Source: JACCTH01 sp035250485
GTDB lineage: Bacteria; Actinomycetota; Acidimicrobiia; Spongiisociales; ZC4RG35
Reading direction: 5' to 3'
Length of the DNA stretch: 8,509 nucleotides
Assembly (NCBI GenBank): GCA_035250485.1
Contig: DATFFB010000240.1
Span: forward strand, 1 to 8,509
Part shown: positions 1 to 5,504 of the stretch, piece by piece
How positions within the stretch are numbered: the first letter of the stretch is position 1
How the letters are laid out: every line of letters begins with the position of its first letter
Notes under the pieces: generated by a model
The model's database searches: none
What the model saw: only the letters and a program-made list of their open reading frames with translations
Told to the model about the DNA's origin: nothing
Program-made: the position numbers and the translations under genes

Positions 1-184
1 TGGCCGCTCGCGCGGCTTCGGATTTGTCGAGATGGCCGATGATGCGGCCCGCGAGGCAATCGAGGCGCTCGATGGCAGCGACCTGGCAGGTCGGCGCATC
101 GTCGTCAACGAGTCAAGACCCATGGCCCCTCGTCCCCCTCGTCAGGGGGGTGGGGGCGGTAACCGTTACCGGGACCGCAACTAG
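1..184 (+). CDS. RRM-domain RNA-binding protein, C-terminal part (5' end outside window)
   Basis: The frame whose codons begin at base 2 is open from the window edge to the TAG at 182-184 and gives 60 residues. It starts with GRSRGFGFVEMADD. RGFGFVEM is a textbook RNP-1 motif of the RNA recognition motif fold, with two aromatic residues placed to stack on RNA bases. It is followed by the second helix (about residues 13-24) and the last strand (RRIVVNESRP, residues 31-40). A short tail rich in Pro, Arg and Gly ends in GGGGGNRYRDRN, like the glycine/arginine tails of small bacterial and cyanobacterial Rbp proteins. Such proteins are usually about 80-120 residues, so roughly the first RRM half is missing to the left. 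The role is single-stranded RNA binding, probably in the cytoplasm; the RNA targets are unknown. The gene converges on dps and is followed by a hairpin terminator. The family call is firm. Confidence 0.9.
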   Translation, partial: GRSRGFGFVEMADDAAREAIEALDGSDLAGRRIVVNESRPMAPRPPRQGGGGGNRYRDRN

Positions 185-198
185 CCACGGATCACTGA

Positions 199-233
199 AG
201 GAACGCCCCCGGATCGGGGGCGTTCCTGTTTCT
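199..233 (+). terminator. Intrinsic terminator downstream of the RRM gene
   Basis: A perfect 12-bp inverted repeat has its left arm at 199-210 (AGGAACGCCCCC) and its right arm at 216-227 (GGGGGCGTTCCT), with a 5-base loop GGATC. A moderately T-rich stretch, GTTTCTCT, follows. It begins 14 bases after the RRM stop codon and ends about 20 bases before the dps stop codon, so it occupies the gap between two convergent genes. On the - strand the bases after the hairpin (TTCAGTGATCC) are poor in T, so termination of dps messages here would be less efficient, though the stem could still protect the 3' end. Confidence 0.85.
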
Positions 234-251
234 CTCCGCAGGCCGGGATCC

Positions 252-839
252 CTATGCGATCCTGGCCCTGGCTTTTTGAGCAGCGCCGCGTTCGCTGGAC
301 GAGGTGGTCAGGATCTCTCCTTCGCTCGACTCGAGATGAGCCCGAACGAACCACTGCAACAACTCGAGGGTGCCGAGATGGCCTACCAGCATGTCCTGGG
401 TCACGAGGTCGGTGTCGCCCAGCTGTTCAGCCAGCCGGCGATGATCCTCGATGATCCCGGTGTAGACCACATCGAGGGCAGCCATGTGCTCGGGGACGGT
501 CGCCTTTCCCAGGTCGTAATCGTTCCAAGTGCGCACTCTCACCAGATGGCCCGGAGTGCCGTTGGGATGTCCGCCCAGAGTCGCGATTCGTTCGGCGGTC
601 TCGTCCACCATGGGCAGCACCTTGGCGAGATGGTCGTCGAGCATCTCGTGCGCGGCGATGAACAGTGGCCCCACCACATTCCAATGGATGTGCTTGAGGG
701 TCATCGCCAGGTCGAATATCGCGACAAGCCGGAGGTCGAGATCATCGGCAATCTTCTTGGCGTCGGCAATCTTGAGTCCGGGAACGGTGAACTTCGGCGA
801 GGGATTAGAGGCTCGCCGGGCGGCTCGCTTGTGGGCCAT
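252..839 (-). CDS. dps: Dps family DNA-protecting ferritin-like protein
   Basis: This gene encodes 195 residues of a miniferritin that assembles into dodecamers, oxidises and stores iron using peroxide, and protects DNA. The inter-subunit ferroxidase ligands are all visible: H52 (in HIHWNVVGP), H64 and D68 (in AAHEMLDD), and D79 and E83 (in VDETAERI). They match E. coli Dps H51, H63, D67, D78 and E82 with a one-residue offset. The N-terminus (MAHKRAARRASNPSPK) is strongly basic and the C-terminal tail (ERGAAQKARARIA) is also basic. Both resemble the DNA-binding tails of mycobacterial Dps, as does the core, for example the segment EHMAALDVVYTGIIED. The ATG at 839 has a GGAGG ribosome site four bases upstream and the stop is TAG at 252-254. 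A 77-bp gap with a candidate promoter separates it from the PAC2 gene, so it is probably transcribed on its own as a stress gene, perhaps with some read-through. Confidence 0.95.
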   Translation of the reverse strand: MAHKRAARRASNPSPKFTVPGLKIADAKKIADDLDLRLVAIFDLAMTLKHIHWNVVGPLFIAAHEMLDDHLAKVLPMVDETAERIATLGGHPNGTPGHLVRVRTWNDYDLGKATVPEHMAALDVVYTGIIEDHRRLAEQLGDTDLVTQDMLVGHLGTLELLQWFVRAHLESSEGEILTTSSSERGAAQKARARIA

Positions 840-843
840 GGAT

Positions 844-849
844 CCTCCC
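844..849 (-). promoter_or_regulatory. Ribosome binding site of dps
   Basis: The - strand reads GGGAGG followed by four bases (ATCC) and then the ATG at 839-837. This is the strongest Shine-Dalgarno sequence at any gene start in the window. It supports the 195-residue start, which keeps the basic N-terminal tail, and fits a gene able to be expressed at high level. Confidence 0.7.
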
Positions 850-868
850 GCGATCGATACGCCCGGGA

Positions 869-897
869 ATTACCCGCGGGTAGCGGGCGATAAACAA
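869..897 (-). promoter_or_regulatory. Candidate dps promoter (-35 and -10 boxes)
   Basis: On the - strand a TTGTTT (892-897) and a GGTAAT (869-874) are separated by exactly 17 bases. They match the vegetative TTGACA/TATAAT consensus at three and four positions. The boxes lie in the only sizeable intergenic gap on the - strand, starting 30 bases upstream of the dps ATG. The spacer is very GC-rich and the matches are partial, so an alternative sigma factor or an activator may be involved. This is a prediction by eye only. Confidence 0.4.
871..882. promoter_or_regulatory. Perfect palindrome over the dps -10 box, candidate operator
   Basis: TACCCGCGGGTA is a perfect 12-bp palindrome overlapping the predicted -10 box and the start of the spacer. 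A second inverted repeat, CGCCCGG at 860-866 and CCGGGCG at 899-905, encloses it and brackets the whole predicted promoter. A dyad here would suit a dimeric repressor that blocks RNA polymerase. It does not look like the AT-rich Fur or PerR boxes, and no T-tract follows, so a terminator for the upstream operon is less likely. The regulator is unknown. Confidence 0.35.
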
Positions 898-916
898 TCC
901 GGGCGAGCTACGTCTG

Positions 917-1750
917 CTAGTCGCCCTGCTCCCGAAGGAACCGCTCGATTTCCGCGGCCAGCTGCTCGCCGGACACCGATTCCGTCGCATCGACCATCGA
1001 CTCGAGTTTTTGCACAGCATCGGCCAAATCGGGCCGTTGGCTAGCGACGGTGTCCAGGTCCTTTCGCTGTGCGTCCGCGGCTTCCGCCAAAGTGCCGGTG
1101 GGCAGCGCCTGTTCGAGGTGTTGCTCGAGGCGGCGGATGACCGCGAGTGCCGCCGCCGGATAGGCCACGCTCACATATTGGGGAACCCGGGCATAGAACC
1201 CGACCGTCGGGATTCCGGCTCCTGCCACGAGGAAATCGAGGGCGCTGACGGCCGCGGCCGGCACTCGCAGCAATCCCCGAGCGTGATCGGAATCTCCGGT
1301 CAACAGTGACTGGTCTGAGGCGGCGCTGATGATGGGAACCTCGCGGGTGTGAGGCCAGGCCCAGGGGATACCTCCAATCGAAATCTGCTGCCGAACCTTC
1401 CACTCGATGGCCAATTCGGAGACCTCGGCCCCGAGTCGCCGCCAGTTCCAATTGGGCTCCACCCCTGACATCACGAGCAGGTCCCAGTCGTCGAGAGGAA
1501 GGCGGCGGATCACGAGCTCTGGCCAGACGAGAGACGTCATCACGCCGTCGACGAAATCGAGGGTGGGCCGGCTCACTCGATAGTCGAAGAGGAGATCGGA
1601 ACGGGCCTCGCCCACCTGATCCCCGCCGAGCGTCTCGGCTACCAGCGTGGCGACTCCGCCGGCGTTCACCCAGCCGTTGAGGCATACCACCATCACAGGT
1701 GACCGCAGGGGCCGATCGACGTTTACATCGAAAATCCTCATGCGGTCCAT
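917..1750 (-). CDS. PAC2 family protein (proteasome assembly chaperone-like fold)
   Basis: This gene encodes 277 residues recognisable as a PAC2-family protein, a family named after the eukaryotic proteasome assembly chaperone 2 and widespread in actinobacteria and archaea. The visible hallmarks are the early MVVCLNGWVNAGGVA segment (about 19-33), the LLFDYRVSRPTLDFVDG block (53-69), a hydrophobic strand with a polar end (LLVMSGVEPNWNW), and a late helical tail rich in Glu, Gln and Arg. The bacterial function is not established; a soluble, cytoplasmic role is expected. Two starts are possible. The ATG at 1750 overlaps tdh by 13 bases. The ATG at 1741, three codons later, gives the compact ATGA overlap with the tdh stop and a protein starting MRIFDVNVDRP. 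Neither has a strong ribosome site. It is the last gene of the coupled unit and ends 77 bases before dps. No proteasome or Pup gene is in the window, so a proteasome link is not shown. Confidence 0.85.
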   Translation of the reverse strand: MDRMRIFDVNVDRPLRSPVMVVCLNGWVNAGGVATLVAETLGGDQVGEARSDLLFDYRVSRPTLDFVDGVMTSLVWPELVIRRLPLDDWDLLVMSGVEPNWNWRRLGAEVSELAIEWKVRQQISIGGIPWAWPHTREVPIISAASDQSLLTGDSDHARGLLRVPAAAVSALDFLVAGAGIPTVGFYARVPQYVSVAYPAAALAVIRRLEQHLEQALPTGTLAEAADAQRKDLDTVASQRPDLADAVQKLESMVDATESVSGEQLAAEIERFLREQGD

Positions 1751-2766
1751 TCCAGCAACACCTTGCCGCTTTGTCCGCTGCCGCTGACTGCGAAAGCCTC
1801 TTCGAAGGCTGTCACGGGAAAGCGGTGGGTGATCACGGACTCCACATCGAGCCCTCCCCGCAATAAGGCCGCCATCTTGTACCAGGTCTCGAAAATCAGC
1901 CGCCCGTAGATGCCTTTCAAGGTCAAGCCCTTGAAGATCACGGCGTTGATATCGACCGCCACCAGGTCGGGCGGAAGGCCAAGTAATGCCACCCGCCCGC
2001 CGTGGTTCATCACCTCGATCATTTGACTGAAAGCCTCTCCGCTGCCCGACATCTCCATGCCCACGTCAAAGCCCTCACTCATGCCGAGTTCGTCCATGAC
2101 CGCCTTCAAATCAGTGGAGGCGGCGTCGACCACGCGGTCGGCGCCGAGCTTTTGGGCCATGTCCAGCCGGTAGGGATTGAGGTCGGTCACCACCACGTAG
2201 CGGGCCCCGATGTGTTGGGAGATGGCGGTAGCCATCACCCCGATGGGGCCGGCCCCCGTGATCAGCACGTCTTCGCCCACCAGATCGTATGCCAGGGCGG
2301 TGTGGGTGGCATTGCCTAATGGATCGAGGATTGCTCCCACTTCATCCCCAACGTGATCCGGAAGCGGGAAGACGTTGGCGGCCGGAATCACGACATATTC
2401 GGCAAAGGCGCCTGGCCGAGTGACCCCCAGCCCGAGATGGTGGTGACAGAAATGGCGCCTTCCCGCCCGACAGTTGCGGCAGTGTCCGCAGGTGATGTGG
2501 CCTTCGCCGGAGACTCTTTGCCCGGGCTCGACTCCCTGAACCGCCTCTCCGATCTCGGTGATCTCCCCCATGAACTCGTGGCCGACGGCCATCGGCCATG
2601 GAATCGTCTGCTGGGCCCACTCGTCCCACCGGTAGATGTGGAGGTCGGTGCCGCAGATCGAGGTCTTACGGACGGCGATCTTCACGTCGGCCGGCCCCAT
2701 CGCCGGCTCGGGCACCTCCTCGAGCCAAAGACCCGGTTCCGGCTTGGCTTTGACGAGCGCTTTCAC
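1738..2766 (-). CDS. tdh: L-threonine 3-dehydrogenase
   Basis: This gene encodes 342 residues, the usual length of the zinc-dependent medium-chain dehydrogenase Tdh (341 in E. coli). It oxidises L-threonine with NAD+ to 2-amino-3-ketobutyrate in the cytoplasm. The catalytic zinc site is intact: C38 (in SICGTDLHIYRWDEW) and H63-E64 (in VGHEFMGEI). The four structural-zinc cysteines are at 93, 96, 99 and 107. H90, reported to tune threonine specificity in the E. coli enzyme, is also present. The Rossmann motif GAGPIG is at 171-176 and an acidic residue, D195, follows the second strand, which favours NAD over NADP. The segment DPLGNATHTA (148-157) is also typical of Tdh. The start is a GTG at 2766 whose last two bases lie in the kbl stop (GTGA), with a GGGAG ribosome site seven bases upstream. 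It works directly with Kbl, which consumes its unstable product. The sorbitol-dehydrogenase relatives are less likely given the motifs and the kbl partner. Confidence 0.96.
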   Translation of the reverse strand: MKALVKAKPEPGLWLEEVPEPAMGPADVKIAVRKTSICGTDLHIYRWDEWAQQTIPWPMAVGHEFMGEITEIGEAVQGVEPGQRVSGEGHITCGHCRNCRAGRRHFCHHHLGLGVTRPGAFAEYVVIPAANVFPLPDHVGDEVGAILDPLGNATHTALAYDLVGEDVLITGAGPIGVMATAISQHIGARYVVVTDLNPYRLDMAQKLGADRVVDAASTDLKAVMDELGMSEGFDVGMEMSGSGEAFSQMIEVMNHGGRVALLGLPPDLVAVDINAVIFKGLTLKGIYGRLIFETWYKMAALLRGGLDVESVITHRFPVTAFEEAFAVSGSGQSGKVLLEWTA

Positions 2767-3947
2767 GCCGGCACTCCCAGCTCACGGCCAACTTTGACGA
2801 AGGCGGAAACAGCGAGGTCGATGTCCTCGGAGGAGTGGGCCGCCGACATTTGGGTCCTGATCCGGGCTTCCCCCTGCGGAACGACAGGGAAGGAAAAGCC
2901 GATGACATAGATCCCCTCCGCCAGCATCCGATCCGCCATTTCCGTGGCGAGACGGGCGTCGCCCAGCATCACCGGAATGATCGGATGATTTGCTCCCGCC
3001 AAATGAAAGCCAGCAACGGTCATCTCCTTCCGGAAGTGCTCCGAATTCTCCGCCAGCTTCGCTCTCAGACCGGCGCTCTCCTCGATGATGGAGAGAGCAG
3101 CCAGCGAGGAGGCCGCCAGCCCAGGGGCCAGGCTGTTGGAAAACAAATATGGACGCGAGCGCTGTCGCAGCCACCCCACGATCTCCGAGCTGGCAGCGGT
3201 GTAACCGCCACTGGCCCCGCCCAGTGCCTTGCCGAGGGTCCCGGTGAGGATGTCCACCTTGGTGTTGGTGAACTCGGGAGTGCCACCGCCGCCGGCGCCG
3301 ACAAACCCCACGGCGTGGCTGTCATCGACCATCACCAGGGCGCGGTGTTTTTCAGCCAGAGCCGCGATCGCAGGGAGGTCGGCGATCACTCCATCCATCG
3401 AGAACACGCCGTCTGTTGCGATCAATCGGTAGCGGGAGTCGGCTGATTCGAGGAGACATTGCTCGAGCTCCTTCATGTCGTTATTGGCGTATCGCAGGCG
3501 CCGGGCCTTGGAAAGCCGGATCCCGTCGATGATCGAGGCATGGTTGAGCGCATCGGAGATCACTGCATCTTCGGCGTCCAGCAGTGTCTCGAAGAGTCCC
3601 CCGTTGGCATCGAAGCAAGACGAATAGAGGATGCTGTCGTCCATGTCGAGAAATCCGGCGAGGCGAGCCTCGAGCTCCTTGTGCACCGATTGGGTGCCGC
3701 AGATAAAGCGAACCGAGGCTGTCCCGTAGCCATGTTCGGCCATGCCCGCGGCGGCGGCCAGCTCAAGGCGCTGATCATTGGCCAGGCCCAGGTAGTTGTT
3801 GGCACAGAAGTTGATCACCCGGCGCCCATCGGCCAGCTCGATGTGGGCCCCTTGGGGCGAGACGATCGTGCGCTCCTCTTTGAAGAGGCCCTCCTCGCGG
3901 AGCTGTTGGGTTCTCTGTCGGAGATCGTTGGAGAGACCCGTGTCCAT
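2763..3947 (-). CDS. kbl: Glycine C-acetyltransferase (2-amino-3-ketobutyrate CoA ligase)
   Basis: This gene encodes 394 residues of a PLP-dependent alpha-oxoamine synthase, close in length to E. coli Kbl (398). It cleaves 2-amino-3-ketobutyrate with CoA to glycine and acetyl-CoA. The conserved family segment NFCANNYLGLA is at 46-56. H136 (in LNHASIIDG) should stack on the pyridine ring. D208 and H211 (in MVDDSHAVG) contact the PLP ring. K240 (in TGTLGKALGGASGGY) is the Schiff-base lysine. The phrases GYGTASVRFICGTQ and FSMDGVIADLP are typical of Kbl rather than of BioF or HemA. The ATG at 3947 is 10 bases after the stop of the FAD oxidoreductase, with only a weak AGG site next to that stop codon. 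Its stop overlaps the tdh start, the same kbl-tdh order as in E. coli, so the two enzymes are probably made in step to avoid loss of the intermediate as aminoacetone. Confidence 0.96.
   Translation of the reverse strand: MDTGLSNDLRQRTQQLREEGLFKEERTIVSPQGAHIELADGRRVINFCANNYLGLANDQRLELAAAAGMAEHGYGTASVRFICGTQSVHKELEARLAGFLDMDDSILYSSCFDANGGLFETLLDAEDAVISDALNHASIIDGIRLSKARRLRYANNDMKELEQCLLESADSRYRLIATDGVFSMDGVIADLPAIAALAEKHRALVMVDDSHAVGFVGAGGGGTPEFTNTKVDILTGTLGKALGGASGGYTAASSEIVGWLRQRSRPYLFSNSLAPGLAASSLAALSIIEESAGLRAKLAENSEHFRKEMTVAGFHLAGANHPIIPVMLGDARLATEMADRMLAEGIYVIGFSFPVVPQGEARIRTQMSAAHSSEDIDLAVSAFVKVGRELGVPA
2774..2778 (-). promoter_or_regulatory. Ribosome binding site of tdh within the end of kbl
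   Basis: The - strand reads GGGAG, then seven bases, then the GTG at 2766-2764. The site lies inside the last codons of kbl and decides in favour of the GTG start, which forms a GTGA overlap with the kbl stop. It allows both termination-reinitiation and independent ribosome loading. Confidence 0.6.
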
Positions 3948-3957
3948 GGAAAGAAAC

Positions 3958-5229
3958 CTAGATCTGGCCCGTGGTGGTGAGCATCGAGATCTCGGTGAGA
4001 TAGTTGGGGTCCTGGTAGCGGTCGGCCGAGAACGCCGGGGCGTAGTCCGGTAGGGGGCTGCCGGTGATTATCTGGGCCGCCAGTTCGCCCGCCCCGGCGG
4101 CGGCCATCACGCCGAAACCAGAGAAGGCTCCGACGACGAATGCTCCCCCGATCGGGAGCGGGCCGATCAGCGGCCGGTTCTCCGCGGTCTTGGTGTAGTA
4201 GCCGCCATCGACTACGGGTGTGGGGAGATGGTCGCGGTAAACGGACAAGCCGGGGACGGCGGTGGTGAGGCCTCGAATCACTGCCTCGGGGTAGAGAGGG
4301 TCCTCGGGCAGGGGCCAGGTCGGCTCCTGCACGATCCGGTGATACTCCCACAAGCCCACGACCCACTGGGATCCGGCTCCTCCCTCGGGCCGATAGTGAC
4401 AGGCCGCCGGCATGACGCCCAGGAGATCGTCCCGGTTCTGCTCGGCCAGCCACGCCCGCTCATCAGGCGACCAGTCGATTGCTTGCGGGTCCGACCAGAT
4501 CATCATCGGCGAGGAACGGGGGATGACGGCGGCGTGATCGCGGAACGCCACCTTGATGTGGACCTCGGAGTGCACCGGCAGCTCGGTGTCGAGCATGCGA
4601 GCGACGTCGTTGAGCATGGGGCCAGCCGCGTTGACAAAGATCGAAGTTTCGATTTTCCCCGCATCGGTCGCGACTGCGCCAACGCGCCCCCCGGCGGTCT
4701 CAACTCCGAGCACTTTTCCTTTCAAGAGTTCGGCTCCATGGTCTCGGGCCCGCTCGAGCAGGTAGGCACCGAGCTGTTGGGCCGAGAACCAGCCTGCCCG
4801 GCGAGCATGGAGCCCTCCTACCGACGTTGGAGTAAGGAAAGGGAATCGAGCTCGGAGCTCATTACCGCTTCCATAGAAGTCGAAGGGCCCGCCGCCGAGT
4901 GCGGTGATCAGCTGCGATTCCGCCTCCATTTCTGAAAGCCGAATCGGATCGGCGGTGACGTAGAGATAGCCCTGTCTCGTCATGTGAATGGCGTTGTTGG
5001 TTTGCCGGGCGATTTCCTCCAACAGGTCGATCGAGCGGTTCATCAGTCCCACCATGGGTGCGTTGGGCCACCAATTCCGGTAGCACTCGGTCGACTTGTC
5101 AGAGGTGAGAGTGAGCGGTGGTAGCGGATCGACGATTACCACTCGCCGGAGCCCGAAGTTCTCAACCAGCTGGTAGGCAGTGGCAACGCCGGCGATCCCG
5201 GCGCCGCAGATGATGGCGTCGGCCTTCAC
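3958..5229 (-). CDS. DAO-family FAD-dependent oxidoreductase (glycine/sarcosine oxidase-like)
   Basis: This gene encodes 423 residues of the D-amino acid oxidase/glycine oxidase/sarcosine oxidase fold. The FAD dinucleotide motif GAGIAG is at 9-14, followed by the acidic end of the second strand, D34 (VIVDPLPP). KSTECYRNWWPN (45-56) resembles a segment of sarcosine-oxidase-beta-like proteins. NAAGP (200-204) and ENRPLIGP (350-357) are typical DAO flavin-site segments, and the C-terminus carries the Gly-rich FSGFGVMAAAGAGELAA. The expected reaction is oxidation of a primary or secondary amine or amino acid in the cytoplasm; the substrate cannot be read from sequence. The frame stays open for another 257 codons upstream, but homology begins at VKADAIICGAG. 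The GTG at 5229 overlaps the previous stop as GTGA, so this start is chosen. It lies between a GG-tailed ubiquitin-fold gene and kbl-tdh, which suggests glycine, a glycine derivative or aminoacetone as substrate. That part is inference. Confidence 0.88.
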   Translation of the reverse strand: MKADAIICGAGIAGVATAYQLVENFGLRRVVIVDPLPPLTLTSDKSTECYRNWWPNAPMVGLMNRSIDLLEEIARQTNNAIHMTRQGYLYVTADPIRLSEMEAESQLITALGGGPFDFYGSGNELRARFPFLTPTSVGGLHARRAGWFSAQQLGAYLLERARDHGAELLKGKVLGVETAGGRVGAVATDAGKIETSIFVNAAGPMLNDVARMLDTELPVHSEVHIKVAFRDHAAVIPRSSPMMIWSDPQAIDWSPDERAWLAEQNRDDLLGVMPAACHYRPEGGAGSQWVVGLWEYHRIVQEPTWPLPEDPLYPEAVIRGLTTAVPGLSVYRDHLPTPVVDGGYYTKTAENRPLIGPLPIGGAFVVGAFSGFGVMAAAGAGELAAQIITGSPLPDYAPAFSADRYQDPNYLTEISMLTTTGQI

Positions 5230-5504
5230 CCGCCGGAGACGGCCTGCAAGAAAACGATCTCGTCGCCGTCGGAAAGCGGGGCGGTGCCGTGGGTCACATC
5301 GCGATCCGGCGTTCCGTTGTGAAAGCAAAGCACGTGGGGCCGCAGATGGTTCTGCTCGTCGAATAGGTGAACCTGGAGGGTGGGCTGTTGGCGCAGGAGA
5401 TCTGTGATCGCTTCTCCGATCGTGCTGCCGGTCACCTCGACCTGACGAACCGTCCCCACCGCCGGCTCGAGCAGGCGCGGCAGCCTCACCACCGCTCGCG
5501 CCAT
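5226..5504 (-). CDS. MoaD/ThiS-like ubiquitin-fold protein with C-terminal Gly-Gly
   Basis: This gene encodes 92 residues with the beta-grasp sulfur-carrier pattern. There is an N-terminal strand, then a helix after STIGEAITDLLRQQP (27-41), then PHVLCFHNGTPDRD (56-69). The characteristic end DGDEIVFLQAVSGG (79-92) finishes exactly on the Gly-Gly used for adenylation and thiocarboxylate formation in MoaD, ThiS and CysO. At 92 residues it is a little longer than typical MoaD (about 81) and clearly longer than ThiS (about 66). The ATG at 5504 shares one base with the previous stop (TGATG). A TTG one codon earlier is possible but less likely. There is no good ribosome site, which implies translational coupling to the propeller gene. 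No MoaE, ThiG, E1-like or JAMM gene is visible, so its acceptor is unknown: sulfur transfer for a cofactor or amino acid, or protein tagging. The family is well supported; the pathway is not. Confidence 0.85.
   Translation of the reverse strand: MARAVVRLPRLLEPAVGTVRQVEVTGSTIGEAITDLLRQQPTLQVHLFDEQNHLRPHVLCFHNGTPDRDVTHGTAPLSDGDEIVFLQAVSGG

Noticed and set aside
24..893. Long + strand open frame of 289 codons opposite dps
   Set aside because: It begins inside the RRM gene in another frame, crosses the terminator and runs antisense to dps. Its translation has no recognisable domain, whereas dps is certain. GC-rich codon bias explains the absence of stops.
840..916. Terminator for the long - strand operon between the PAC2 gene and dps
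   Set aside because: Inverted repeats exist, but no run of T follows on the - strand and the region also fits a dps promoter, so a terminator is not supported.
2353..2910. + strand open frame of 185 codons opposite tdh and kbl
   Set aside because: It is antisense to two well-supported enzymes, has no recognisable motif and is explained by the GC-rich wobble positions of the real genes.
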